From Halostagnicola sp. A56 (GTDB lineage: Archaea; Halobacteriota; Halobacteria; Halobacteriales; Natrialbaceae): a stretch of 64,000 nucleotides of DNA. The stretch is from the NCBI RefSeq assembly GCF_000691505.1, contig NZ_JMIP02000020.1:186001-250000 (forward strand). The letters are read 5' to 3'. The translations under genes and the position numbers were made by a program. This document shows positions 34,105 to 43,669 of this stretch, one piece after another (the stretch's first letter is position 1; every line of letters begins with the position of its first letter). Under the pieces are notes generated by a model. That model was not told where the DNA came from. It ran no database searches and saw only the letters and a list, made by a program, of their open reading frames with translations.

Positions 34105-35604
34105 ATGAACATGACCGAGGACACAGCAACGATCGACGACGTCGCACAGCGCCCCGAACCGACGCCGCCGAGTTCGGCCGTACCCCGAGCGTCGACCTGG
34201 GCGGTCTGGACGCTCTTTCTGGCCAGTCTCGGTGTTCTCGCACTGACAATTCGAGGGGGGTCCGGCTGGGAACTCTCGACGCTCCTGCGGATCGACGGGC
34301 TGACCGCGGTCATGTGGGTCGTGGTCACGTTCTTCAGCGGGATCGTCCACAGCTACTCGCGGCGCTACATGGCCGGCGACCGCGACATCGAGCGGTTCTT
34401 CGGCCGCGTGTTCGGCTTTACCCTCGCCGTCATGATGATGACCGCGGCGAACCACGTTGTGCTGTTCGTGGTCGCGTGGCTGGCGATGGGGCTGCTACTG
34501 GCCGGACTCATCGGTCACGTTCGCGGCTGGCGACAGGCCCGGGACGCCGGTCGCCTCGCCCGTCAATACTTCCTCGTCAGCAGCGCGCTGTTGGCCGGTG
34601 CCGTGATGTTGCTAGCCTGGGCGACCGGCTCGACGACACTTACCGGCATCTTCGCGGGGCTCGAGGACGTCTCGCGGACGGTCGCGCTCGTCGCGGCCGC
34701 GGGCGTCGTCCTCGCGGCGATGGTCCAATCGGCGCTCGTGCCGTTCCACGGCTGGCTGCTGTCGTCGATGACCGCGCCGACGCCGGCGTCGGCCCTGATG
34801 CACGCCGGGTTCGTCAACGCGGGCGGGGTCCTGTTGACCAGGTTCGCGCCGCTGGTCGGTGATCGACTCGTGATCATGTCGGCGATCGTCCTCGTCGGCG
34901 CGGTCAGCGCCCTGCTCGGGCAGGCGATGATCCTCGTCCAGACGGATGTCAAGCGCAAACTCGGCAGCTCGACGATCGCCCAGATGGGCTTTATGCTACT
35001 GCAGTGCGGACTGGGCTTTTTCGCCGCCGCGATCGCCCACCTCATCCTGCACGGATTCTACAAGGCGTATCTCTTCCTCTCCTCGGGGGCGGGCGTCGAG
35101 CGCGCGGCTCCCAAAGACGCGGGCCACACCCAACTGGGCTTCCCCGGGATTGCCGTGAGCCTCGTGACGGCCGTCGGCGGCGGGGTCCTGTTCGGCGCCC
35201 TCACGGGGAAGGCGACGAGCCTAACGCTGAACAGCGGGACAATCCTGACGCTGGTCGTGGTCCTGACGACGCTGACCGCGGCTCGAGACATCCTCCGGCG
35301 CTCGACCCTGCCGACGGCGGTCAGGTTCGTCAGCGTCCCGCTGGTCGTCCTGACCGCCATCGGCGGCTACGCCGTCGCGTTCAACGCCGTCTCGTCGATG
35401 CTGTCCGGCGTCCCGATGACTCACGTCTCGACCGAGATGACTCCCGTCCACTACCTCGTCGTGGCCCTGTTCGTCGGGGCGTATCTCGTTGCGGAACTCG
35501 GCTGGTACCGTTCGAGCGAACGCCTCTACGTCGCCTTGCTGAACGTCTCCCAACCCGATCCGTCGACCGTCCTCACCAACACGGAAGAATACAATGACGC
35601 GTAA
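34105..35604 (+). CDS. dabB: DabB: NuoL/MrpA-like subunit of an inorganic-carbon transporter
   Basis: This encodes 499 residues with about 13 membrane helices, a member of the proton-conducting transporter family (NADH dehydrogenase subunit 5-like). Conserved features include VPFHGWLLSSMTAPTPASAL, with MHAGFVNAGG next, and the lysine-bearing TDVKRKLGSSTIAQMG. Its last codons overlap the start of dabA by 11 bases. In bacteria DabB and DabA form an energy-coupled CO2-to-bicarbonate converter driven by cation flow. The start at 34105 follows family-like length; a longer frame from 34054 and an ATG at 34111 are alternatives. Confidence 0.9.
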   Translation: MNMTEDTATIDDVAQRPEPTPPSSAVPRASTWAVWTLFLASLGVLALTIRGGSGWELSTLLRIDGLTAVMWVVVTFFSGIVHSYSRRYMAGDRDIERFFGRVFGFTLAVMMMTAANHVVLFVVAWLAMGLLLAGLIGHVRGWRQARDAGRLARQYFLVSSALLAGAVMLLAWATGSTTLTGIFAGLEDVSRTVALVAAAGVVLAAMVQSALVPFHGWLLSSMTAPTPASALMHAGFVNAGGVLLTRFAPLVGDRLVIMSAIVLVGAVSALLGQAMILVQTDVKRKLGSSTIAQMGFMLLQCGLGFFAAAIAHLILHGFYKAYLFLSSGAGVERAAPKDAGHTQLGFPGIAVSLVTAVGGGVLFGALTGKATSLTLNSGTILTLVVVLTTLTAARDILRRSTLPTAVRFVSVPLVVLTAIGGYAVAFNAVSSMLSGVPMTHVSTEMTPVHYLVVALFVGAYLVAELGWYRSSERLYVALLNVSQPDPSTVLTNTEEYNDA

Positions 35605-38071
35605 GGAATCCGACCATACCCGTCGCATCGCGGAGAGCATCGACCGCGCGGCCGAGCGCATCGGCTCTGTCTGGCCGCTGCACTCGTTCGTCACGGCCAA
35701 CCCCCTCTCGGGGTTCGAGGACGAGCCGTTCCACCGGGCCGTCGCGGCTGCCGAGGACCTGTTCGGCGGCCGGGGCTACCCCCATCCGTCAGTCTTCCGT
35801 CGCGCCTGGGAATCGGGGCGGATCGACGCCGATACGCTCCGAGCGGAACTCGCGGCCCACGGGATCGACCGCGATCCCGAGACGCTGCTCGAGGAGCTGG
35901 CCGACGCCGAAGCGGACCGTGACACCACCGATCCCGACGAGGCGACCGAAGCCGTCGATCGGGTCCTCTCGAAGTGGCTCGCGGCCTTCCTCGACGAGGG
36001 CCGGGCCACGTGGCAGATGCCCAACCGCGAGGCCGGGTTCTACCGGGCCTGGCTCGTGGTGGCTCCCCACGACGGCGACGTGCCCGGGCCCGCCGACACC
36101 GACGACCTCCCCGAGACGGCGATCGATGCGCTCGAGTCGGCGCTCGGCGAGTACCCCCAAGAGCGCTGGGCCGACATCCTCGAGGCCCACCTCGCGGCGC
36201 TGCCGGGCTGGAGTGGGTTCATCAAGCAACGGACCGGCGACGACACCGACCCGTGGCAGGAGCAGTACCCGATCACGCTGGCGCAGTACCTCGCGGTGCG
36301 ACTGACCCTGTCCGACCTGCTGGACGCGCCGATCGACATCGACGCCGACGGAACTAACGACGACGGAACTAACGGCGACGCCGACGACGCCGACGAAGTT
36401 CCGCTGCCCGAGATCTGGTTAACCGCCTGGGAGAAGAGCTACCGCGAGCGGCTCCTCGCGGGGATCGACGATTCCGTGATCGATCCCGCCGACACCGGGA
36501 ACGGCGACCGGCCGTCCGCCCAGTTCGTGTTCTGTATCGACACCCGCTCAGAGGTGATCCGCCGCCACATCGAGGCGCACGGTCCCTACGAGACCCACGG
36601 CTACGCGGGCTTTTTCGGCGTGCCCATGCGCCACCGCGGCTACGAGGCCGCGGCCGACACCGACGCCTGCCCGCCGATCGTCGAGCCCGAACACCGGATC
36701 GTCGACCGGCCCGCCGACACCGAGTCGGCCGCCGCCCGCGACCGTTGGACCGGACTCGCCACGGCCGCGCGCAAGCACTTCAAGACCCTCAAGTCCAACC
36801 TCGTCGCGGCCTTTACCTTCGTCGAGGGCGCCGGCAGCGCCTACGGCTCGGCGATGGCGGCGCGGACGCTGTCGCCGTCGACCATCGCCGCGCTCGAGTC
36901 CGCTATCGCGGAGCGCGTTCCGAGCCGCCACGAGATCGCCGCATCCGCCATCGACTCCGACGCGTACGACGATCACGACCACGCCGACCACGACCTCCCA
37001 CAGGGGATGACCCACGCGGAGAAAGTCGAGTACGCGCGGACCGCCTTCGAACTCATGGGCTGGACCGAGTTCGCCCGACTGGTCGTCTTCGCGGGCCACG
37101 CCAGCGAGACGACGAACAACCCCTTCGACTCGAGCCTCGACTGCGGGGCCTGCGCCGGCAATCCCGGCGGTCCGAACGCCCGCGTCCTCGCGGCGATCTG
37201 TAACGATCCCGATGTCAGAGCGACCCTCCGCGAGCGCGGGTTCGACCTCCCCGAGGACACCGTCTTCCTCGCGGCCGAACACAACACGACGACCGACGAG
37301 ATCACGCTGTTCGACGACGGGGTGCCGGAGAGCCACCGCGAGGATCTCGCCTCCCTACACGAGGACCTCGCCCGCGCCCGCGCCGGTGCGGCAGCCGAGC
37401 GCACCGGCGAAGACGAAGACGCGGCCGTCGACGAGGTCGAGCGCAAGGCGGCCGACTGGGCCGAGGCCCGTCCCGAGTGGGGGCTGGCCGGCAACGCCTC
37501 GTTCGTCATCGGGCCGCGCGAACTGACCGCCGACCGCGACCTCGACGGCCGCGCGTTCCTCCACTCTTACGACTGGTCGGTCGATCCGGACGGCGACGCC
37601 CTCGAGGCGATCGTCACGGGTCCGCTCGTCGTCACGCAGTGGATCAACAACCAGTATTACTTCGCGACGGTCGACAACGCCGCCTACGGGAGCGGTTCGA
37701 AAGTGACCCAGAACCCGGTTGGCAACGTGGGCGTCGTCCAGGGCAATGGCGGCGACCTGCTGACCGGGCTCCCGCTGCAGTCGCTCAAGCGCGACGACGA
37801 GCGCCCGTTCCACCAGCCGCTGCGCCTGACCGCGGTGATCCACGCGCCCCTCGAGCGCGTGACCGAGATCCTCCGCGAGCACGAGGACGTGCGCGAACTG
37901 CTCGAGAACGGCTGGATCGGAGATCTGACCGTCGTCGACCCCGAACAGGACAACGAGGCGTTCCACTACGCGGGCGAGCTCGAGTGGGTGGCCGACACCG
38001 AACTCGACATCGAGGCGACGACGGAGTCCGAGCCCGCGACGCCGCCCGCACAGCCGGTTGACGACGACTGA
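35594..38071 (+). CDS. dabA: DabA: beta-CA-like catalytic subunit (UPF0753/DUF2309)
   Basis: This 825-residue soluble subunit lacks membrane helices. The zinc site seen in characterised DabA is intact: C314 and D316 in FCIDTRSEVIRRH, H502 in GHASETTNNP and C517 in LDCGACAGN, with the family spacing. Together with DabB it would hydrate CO2 unidirectionally, accumulating bicarbonate. Overlap with dabB shows co-translation. An acidic repeat-like stretch (about 253-270) appears specific to haloarchaea. A beta-carbonic anhydrase gene follows, convergently, 0.5 kb away. Confidence 0.93.
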   Translation: MTRKESDHTRRIAESIDRAAERIGSVWPLHSFVTANPLSGFEDEPFHRAVAAAEDLFGGRGYPHPSVFRRAWESGRIDADTLRAELAAHGIDRDPETLLEELADAEADRDTTDPDEATEAVDRVLSKWLAAFLDEGRATWQMPNREAGFYRAWLVVAPHDGDVPGPADTDDLPETAIDALESALGEYPQERWADILEAHLAALPGWSGFIKQRTGDDTDPWQEQYPITLAQYLAVRLTLSDLLDAPIDIDADGTNDDGTNGDADDADEVPLPEIWLTAWEKSYRERLLAGIDDSVIDPADTGNGDRPSAQFVFCIDTRSEVIRRHIEAHGPYETHGYAGFFGVPMRHRGYEAAADTDACPPIVEPEHRIVDRPADTESAAARDRWTGLATAARKHFKTLKSNLVAAFTFVEGAGSAYGSAMAARTLSPSTIAALESAIAERVPSRHEIAASAIDSDAYDDHDHADHDLPQGMTHAEKVEYARTAFELMGWTEFARLVVFAGHASETTNNPFDSSLDCGACAGNPGGPNARVLAAICNDPDVRATLRERGFDLPEDTVFLAAEHNTTTDEITLFDDGVPESHREDLASLHEDLARARAGAAAERTGEDEDAAVDEVERKAADWAEARPEWGLAGNASFVIGPRELTADRDLDGRAFLHSYDWSVDPDGDALEAIVTGPLVVTQWINNQYYFATVDNAAYGSGSKVTQNPVGNVGVVQGNGGDLLTGLPLQSLKRDDERPFHQPLRLTAVIHAPLERVTEILREHEDVRELLENGWIGDLTVVDPEQDNEAFHYAGELEWVADTELDIEATTESEPATPPAQPVDDD

Positions 38072-38340
38072 CGCCGCTCTCGGGCAGCGATCGGTCTTCT
38101 TGTCTCACGATTCGATCAGCCAGCGTCGCGTGGCTTCTCTCTCACGCTCGAACTTCCTCGCGTCAGACGAGGAATCCACGAGAGATTCGCGACGCGGTCG
38201 GGACGGGAACCACTGCAAAGACAGCGCGCGTATCCCTCAGCCCGTCTGGGGATCAGTGTAAAACCGGATCCCGGTCAGTTTCCCGTTCCGAGATAGGTGT
38301 GAACGGCGTTTGATACGTCGACCACCGAGTCGATGAGGGG

Positions 38341-38448
38341 AGTCCGGTCGCCGTTTACTATTCTCTGACGCCGAAGGATCGAGAACTCCGTTCGGCGTTC
38401 GATGAAATCTACGAGTGGGGCCAGAAGTGGATTACCGACGAAAACTGA
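38341..38448 (+). pseudogene. C-terminal relic of an HxlR-family regulator
   Basis: A short frame reads YYSLTPKDRELRSAFDEIYE followed by WGQKWITDEN and a TGA at 38446-38448. This matches the wing and last helix of HxlR (DUF24) winged-helix proteins. No upstream part of such a gene is recognisable, so only about a third of the domain survives. The remaining sequence between dabA and the carbonic anhydrase gene (38072-38537) shows no other gene. Confidence 0.55.
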
Positions 38449-38537
38449 CGGCCATCGGTCGATACGTACACAGGAGCGGTCGCGGAACGGGATTTTGATC
38501 CGCGCTCGTTCAGGATCCAAGAGCACCGCACGGACCA

Positions 38538-39242
38538 CTAGTCGAGCAGACTCCGAATCGTCGCTTCGTAGCCGTCCGGCACCAGATCGACGAGTGCCTC
38601 GCGCTCGGTCTCTCCGTCGACTGTGACGAGATACGTACGGCCGGGGCGGTCGCCGTAGACGCCCTGAAAGTCGTAGACGAAGCCGTAGACAGTGACCCGG
38701 TCCGGAACGTCGGCGGCGGCACACAGCGAGCGGGCCTGATAGCTGACGTTGTACTCGACGAGCTGGTTGATGACGGTGTTGGTGGCGGCATCGCGGTCGA
38801 TGCGATCGCTCTCGAGGGCCTCCTCGACCACGGGGACGAGCATATCGACCCACTTGTCGACGCCGCGTGGCCCGGGTGGCTCCGCGCCGGTCGCGACGTG
38901 GTAGGCTGCGGTGATGGCCCCACAGCCGGTATGGCCCACGACGGCCACGGCGTCGGTGCCGGTATGATGGATCGGATAGAGGACGCCGCCGTCGATGATC
39001 CGGTCGCCGTCGTCCTCGTCCCAGACCTGATTGCCGATGTTACTGGGGGTAAAGACCGCGCCCGGCCGATCGATTCCCCACATCCCCTCGTGAGAGACCC
39101 GCGAGTCCGAACAGCAGACCGCGACGACGGTCGGGTGCTGACCCGTCTGGACATCCGCGAAGTACCCGTCGGGCAGGGACTCGACGTGGCGGCGGTTCCC
39201 GGCGAGGAGTTCGTCCAGAAGTTTGTCAGTGGAATCGCTCAT
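38538..39242 (-). CDS. Beta-carbonic anhydrase
   Basis: This encodes 234 residues from ATG 39242 (MSDSTDKLLDELLAGNRRHV). Zinc ligands are C44 in CSDSR, H104 and C107 in GHTGCGA, with D46 and R48 forming the catalytic dyad. Length and motif spacing are normal for the family. It converts CO2 and bicarbonate in the cytoplasm. Lying next to dabBA, it may re-equilibrate accumulated bicarbonate for carboxylases; this is inference from context. Confidence 0.92.
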   Translation of the reverse strand: MSDSTDKLLDELLAGNRRHVESLPDGYFADVQTGQHPTVVAVCCSDSRVSHEGMWGIDRPGAVFTPSNIGNQVWDEDDGDRIIDGGVLYPIHHTGTDAVAVVGHTGCGAITAAYHVATGAEPPGPRGVDKWVDMLVPVVEEALESDRIDRDAATNTVINQLVEYNVSYQARSLCAAADVPDRVTVYGFVYDFQGVYGDRPGRTYLVTVDGETEREALVDLVPDGYEATIRSLLD

Positions 39243-39309
39243 GGTACTACGTATCGTGGCCACCCACAAAACGATCTCTTCTTTCCGAGAGCGACCGGTC
39301 ACCGGAACC

Positions 39310-41169
39310 TCACTCGATCAGGAGTTCCCAGTCGCCGGTCGCTTCGACGTTGAACCACGTCGCGTTCCCGACGGCGTAGGATCTCGAGCCCTCGAACTGG
39401 CCGGTCTTGTTGACGACCTGTTCTCTGCTCCCGCTCGAGTCGAAGCCGTCGACGAGGAAGGTCCCGTCCCCCTCGTGGCTCACCACGAGACTGATGTCGT
39501 CTTCGCTCTCGAGCGGTCCGACGAACGACGATCCGGTGCCGGACTGCTCGACCGGCAGCGACGTGAGGTCCGAACTCGTGACTTCGGGCTGGTCGAGTTC
39601 GATCGACCACTCGCCGTCGGCCTGGACATCGAGTTGATAGGTCCCCTCGTCGGCGAACGTGAACGACTTGCCCGAGCCGGAGCCGGTCGTATCCACGACG
39701 AGTTCGTGTGCGAGGTCGCCCTCGATCGCCGTCCCTTCGACGGTGAAATCACCGCTTCCCTCGTGAGAAAATCGACACTCCACGCCGCTTCCTGCGAGTT
39801 CGAACTCGCCGGTCTGGCCGGAGCCGCTCCCGTCGAAGGTGTGTTCGTTTCCGGCCTCGAGAATCGGTCCGCCGTCGTCGGTCCCGGAATCGGACTCCGA
39901 CTCGGAGTCCATCGTTCCATCGACCATATCGGAGGGTGTAACCACATCCACGCCGCGGTGTTCGAGGTGGTTGAGCAGATGTTCGAAGTTCTCGAGGAGC
40001 ATGTTGTTCGCGTTCGAGTCGGCTTCGTCCTCGACAATTCCCGGAATTCTGAGGACGGTGAGCTGATTGTACTGGTCCGAGAGGTTGATCGCGCGTCGCA
40101 CGCCGCCGTGGAGGTCGGGCCCCCAGATGAGCGATGTCATGTGCGGACCGGTCGGCGACGTGGAGTTGGGGCTGGCACCGAACAGAAAACCCGACTCGTG
40201 GTGCTCGCGGACGATTTCGTGAGTCGTCTCGTCCATGCTGTCGCCCGGCGCGAAGAAGTGACGCGCTCCGTCGGCGAACTCGTAGGATTCCAGCGCGGAT
40301 ATCGACTGTTGAATCCGCTCGCGCTGTTTCTCGGCCGACTGATCCGGAAGGGGACCGCCGCTTTCGGGGTACGAACAGACGTCCCAGCCCTGCTCGCTGA
40401 GTTGTTGGAGCTGGCTGACATTCATCCGCCCCGACCCGCCGATCCGATCGGGGTCGACCGGAACCGCACCCGCCCAGCCACGCTCCTCGAGCATGTCCGC
40501 GGCGATATCGAAGTGTGAAGGGAGCCCGTCGTAGAAGGCGAGAATCGCCTTGCCGCTGTCGACCGCGGCCTCCGTTCGTCGGAGGTCGTCGACGACGACG
40601 CGGGTCGGGCCGCTCTCGGGGCCCTTCACGACGATGTTAAGCTGCGTGACGTTCGAGAGGTCGGGTTCGCCACGTTTCATAATGTAGCCGAAGTCGACGC
40701 GGAGCCACCCTTCGTACGCCTCGGGGATCTGTCTGATACTCGTGAGGTGGTTCTCACGACCGCTCGCGAGGACCTCGAGTCGGATGTCATTAGCCGAATC
40801 CACCTTGACGGCCATCGAAGCGTCCCAGTTCTCGAGGTCAACTCCGTCGGGAATCGCGAGCCCCGTGCTGGCAGTCGCCTTGTCGCTTTCGATGACCAGC
40901 GCCTGATCCCCCGTGATCGCCTCGTCGGGCGCGGGTTCGATTTCGCCGTGTCGGGGAACCCAATCGTCGTCTTCGCCGAAATCGGAGATGAGTTCGCCCG
41001 AGTTAGACGCGGGCCAGGCCGCATTGTCGCCGCCCGAACCGTTGCCATCACCGTTTCCGTTCCCGTCACCGTCGCCGCCGTCCGAAAGGAAGTCGAGACA
41101 ACCCGCGAGGGAGGCCGAGCCGACGCCGACCGCAGCTAACAGACGCCGTCGAGATGAGTCGATATCCAT
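39310..41169 (-). CDS. Tat lipoprotein with polysaccharide-deacetylase-like domain and two beta repeats
   Basis: This encodes 619 residues from ATG 41169. A Tat signal with lipobox (RRRLLAAVGVGSASLAGC) leads to a Gly/Asp/Asn linker, a carbohydrate-binding-like beta domain (about 70-200) and a NodB-like barrel starting at KAILAFYDGLPSHFDIAADM. The usual catalytic first aspartate region reads FYDG, and the HxxxH pair is not obvious, so activity may be changed. The C-terminus holds two copies of a ~75-residue beta module (SHEGSGDFTVEG, SHEGDGTFLVDG). It is probably an extracellular glycan-acting or glycan-binding protein. Confidence 0.78.
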   Translation of the reverse strand: MDIDSSRRRLLAAVGVGSASLAGCLDFLSDGGDGDGNGNGDGNGSGGDNAAWPASNSGELISDFGEDDDWVPRHGEIEPAPDEAITGDQALVIESDKATASTGLAIPDGVDLENWDASMAVKVDSANDIRLEVLASGRENHLTSIRQIPEAYEGWLRVDFGYIMKRGEPDLSNVTQLNIVVKGPESGPTRVVVDDLRRTEAAVDSGKAILAFYDGLPSHFDIAADMLEERGWAGAVPVDPDRIGGSGRMNVSQLQQLSEQGWDVCSYPESGGPLPDQSAEKQRERIQQSISALESYEFADGARHFFAPGDSMDETTHEIVREHHESGFLFGASPNSTSPTGPHMTSLIWGPDLHGGVRRAINLSDQYNQLTVLRIPGIVEDEADSNANNMLLENFEHLLNHLEHRGVDVVTPSDMVDGTMDSESESDSGTDDGGPILEAGNEHTFDGSGSGQTGEFELAGSGVECRFSHEGSGDFTVEGTAIEGDLAHELVVDTTGSGSGKSFTFADEGTYQLDVQADGEWSIELDQPEVTSSDLTSLPVEQSGTGSSFVGPLESEDDISLVVSHEGDGTFLVDGFDSSGSREQVVNKTGQFEGSRSYAVGNATWFNVEATGDWELLIE

Positions 41170-41449
41170 ACCCAACCGACCGCATCTGAAGTACTTTCTA
41201 ATGGAGCTATTAACTCGGATTCGATCGGTCAAACCGAACGGAATCGATGGCAGAGGATCGGTCCAGAAACCACAGAATCACCCTCGAGGAGCCATTATAC
41301 GGTTATTAAACGACCCAGGAATCGAATCGTAGCCCTCGAGCCGACATCACCGCGTTCGCAGGTTGGAAGCGCCCAGCCCACACCGTGAAAGTAACGGACC
41401 TCGTTTCCGGGAGGCAAATGTTGACCTTTCGTCGGGAAGACGCTCAAAT

Positions 41450-42457
41450 ATGGCATCCACTAGACAGTGGCACCTCGCGAGCCGCCCAGTCGGCGAACCG
41501 ACCCGCGACGCCTTCGAGTTGGTCACCGTCGAGCGTCCGGAACCCGATCAGGGAGAGGTCCTCGTCGAAACGCGCTACCAGTCGGTCGACCCCTATATGC
41601 GGGGTCGAATGCGCGACGCCGAATCCTACGCCGAGCCGTGGGACGTCGGCGAACCGATGAAAGCTGGCGTCGTCGGCGAGGTCCTCGAGTCGAACTACGA
41701 CGGGCTTGAGGCCGGCGATATCGTCACGGGCGACTTGCTGTGGGCCGAACACGCGGTCGCCCACGGGGACGAACTACGGCAAGTCAACCCGGATCTGGCA
41801 CCCGTCTCGACCGCCCTCGGCATGCTCGGAATGCCCGGCGTGACGGCGTACTTCGGCCTGCTCGACGTTGGCGAACCGAAGCCGGGCGATACAGTGGTCG
41901 TCTCCGCGGCGGCCGGCGCGGTCGGCTCTGTCGTCGGTCAACTCGCACGGATTGCGGGCGCACGCGTCGTCGGGACCGCCGGCAGCGACGAAAAGGTCGA
42001 CTGGCTCACCGACGACCTCGGTTTCGACGCGGCGATCAACTACCGCGAGACGGACGACCTCGGTGCCGCACTCGAGGAGACCTGCCCGGATGGCATCGAC
42101 GTCTACTTCGACAACGTCGGCGGTCCGATCACCGACGCCGTCTGGCCCCGGCTGAACGTCCGCGCTCGAGTCGCCGTCTGTGGACAGATCTCACAGTACA
42201 ACGCGACAGAGGTTCCGACCGGCCCCAGAAAGCTCGCGACGCTCATCGAGAAGCGCGCCCGCGTCGAGGGCCTGCTCGTCGGCGATTACGAGGGGCGCTG
42301 GGGCGAAGCGCTCGAGCGCCTCGCCGGGTTCATCGACTCGGGTGAACTCGAGTATCGCGAAGAAGTGGTCGAGGGATTCGAAAACGCGCCCGACGCATTC
42401 CTCGGGCTGTTCGAGGGCGAAAACATCGGCAAGCAGCTCGTGAAAGTGTCGGATTGA
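41450..42457 (+). CDS. NADP-dependent medium-chain oxidoreductase (PTGR/CurA-like)
   Basis: This encodes 335 residues from ATG 41450 (MASTRQWHLASRPVG). It has the zinc-free MDR layout: SVDPYMRGRM substrate-domain motif, PGVTAYFGLLDVGEPKPGDT before the Rossmann fold, and the glycine motif AAAGAVGSVVGQLA. YFDNVGG and EGLLVGDYEGRW follow, as in prostaglandin/alkenal reductases. It probably reduces activated double bonds of alkenals or alkenones. Length is normal. Confidence 0.9.
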   Translation: MASTRQWHLASRPVGEPTRDAFELVTVERPEPDQGEVLVETRYQSVDPYMRGRMRDAESYAEPWDVGEPMKAGVVGEVLESNYDGLEAGDIVTGDLLWAEHAVAHGDELRQVNPDLAPVSTALGMLGMPGVTAYFGLLDVGEPKPGDTVVVSAAAGAVGSVVGQLARIAGARVVGTAGSDEKVDWLTDDLGFDAAINYRETDDLGAALEETCPDGIDVYFDNVGGPITDAVWPRLNVRARVAVCGQISQYNATEVPTGPRKLATLIEKRARVEGLLVGDYEGRWGEALERLAGFIDSGELEYREEVVEGFENAPDAFLGLFEGENIGKQLVKVSD

Positions 42458-42602
42458 GACGAGGGCGTCGTATAACGGCTCTCACAGCCACCGTGTGAGC
42501 GTTTTGATTCGATAAACGGTGAGTGTACCGTGACTCAGGGGTGGCTTTTCGTCGACAAAACTCGCGCACAAAATTCATGAACACGGGAATAGAGCCCACA
42601 GT

Positions 42603-42785
42603 ATGAGCACGGTTACATCGACGAAACGCCTTCCATCCCGGGTAGCAACGATACTGGGGGTTATTTCAGTCGTACTCGGGGTCTCCACGTCCGAGTATCT
42701 CGAGGCGGGCCCTATTGTGGCTGTTGTTGCAACTGCCGTCCTACTGGTAGCGACAGCGTTCGCCTACAATTTTCTGTCTGCTTAG
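42603..42785 (+). CDS. Small two-helix membrane protein
   Basis: This encodes 60 residues. A short basic start (MSTVTSTKRLPSRV) is followed by helix ATILGVISVVLGVSTSEY and a second helix VAVVATAVLLVATAFAYNFL. It ends just before the convergent ABC permease gene. Similar tiny membrane proteins are scattered in haloarchaea; function unknown. Confidence 0.55.
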   Translation: MSTVTSTKRLPSRVATILGVISVVLGVSTSEYLEAGPIVAVVATAVLLVATAFAYNFLSA

Positions 42786-42822
42786 GAAGGAACGACTCGA
42801 GGGGTTTCACCGAAAAGACGGC

Positions 42823-43590
42823 TCAGTCGGAGATTCCATAGCCGCGCTTGAACAGGAACAGGTCGATCGCGAGAACGACCACAGCCGCCCCTGAGAGCAC
42901 GAGCAACGACGTGTTCGGGTTGATCTCCGTAACGCCGATCATGCCGTATCGGACACCGTTTACCATGTAGACCATCGGGTTGAGCAGCGACGCGGTGTAG
43001 GCCAGCCCCTCGAGTTGGTCCAACGAGTAGAACACCCCGCCGAAAAACACCAGCGGGCGGAGGAGGAACTGGTTCATGACCGTCAGATGATCGAAGTCCT
43101 CGGCCCAGAGCCCGCCGATGATCCCGAGGCCGGCGAAGAGGGTGGTCGTCACGACGCCGAAGCTGAGCAGGTACAGCGGGTGTGCGAACGGTACCGTCGT
43201 GAACAGGAAGCCGACGGCGACAATCAGCCCGCCGATGATGATTCCCCGAAGCGCACTCGAGATGACGTACCCGCCGACCGTCTGGGTGTGTGACAGCGGC
43301 GAGGTGATGACCTCGTGAATGTACTCGTTCCACCGGCCGTGGAAGATGCTGAACGAAGCGTTCTCGAAGGCGTTGGACATGGCTCCGAGCACGACCAGAC
43401 CGGGCAGCACGAACTGGATGTAGGTCACGTCGCCGACCGATCCGATTCGGCTACCGAGGATGACGCCGAAGACGGAGAAGTACAGGACGTTCGTGATCAG
43501 CGGCGGCAGGAAGGTGTTGTACGGGCGTCGCACGAACCGGAGCACTTCGCGCTGGATCAGCGTCCGCAACTGTGTGTTTGCTATACTCAT
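42823..43590 (-). CDS. ABC-2 type transporter permease
   Basis: This is a 255-residue permease with six helices, in the DrrB-like exporter family (RFVRRPYNTFLPPLITNVLY near the start, NAFENASFSIFHGRWNEYIH in the middle). The family loop GVFYSLDQL and the MVYMVNGVRYGMIG region are visible. Its ATPase partner is directly upstream on the same strand, 79 bases away. The pair likely exports a lipid, drug-like or polymer substrate; it cannot be told which. Confidence 0.88.
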   Translation of the reverse strand: MSIANTQLRTLIQREVLRFVRRPYNTFLPPLITNVLYFSVFGVILGSRIGSVGDVTYIQFVLPGLVVLGAMSNAFENASFSIFHGRWNEYIHEVITSPLSHTQTVGGYVISSALRGIIIGGLIVAVGFLFTTVPFAHPLYLLSFGVVTTTLFAGLGIIGGLWAEDFDHLTVMNQFLLRPLVFFGGVFYSLDQLEGLAYTASLLNPMVYMVNGVRYGMIGVTEINPNTSLLVLSGAAVVVLAIDLFLFKRGYGISD

Positions 43591-43669
43591 CGCCGATCAC
43601 CCGTGGAAAGCGCGTGCGTTTCGACGACGGCCGGTGACAGCAGACACGCCTCTGAGGAGACTGGCCGCA

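Noticed and set aside
39223-40518. 431-codon plus-strand frame opposite the deacetylase-like gene
   Set aside because: Shadow frame; the opposite strand has a Tat signal, lipobox and domain repeats.
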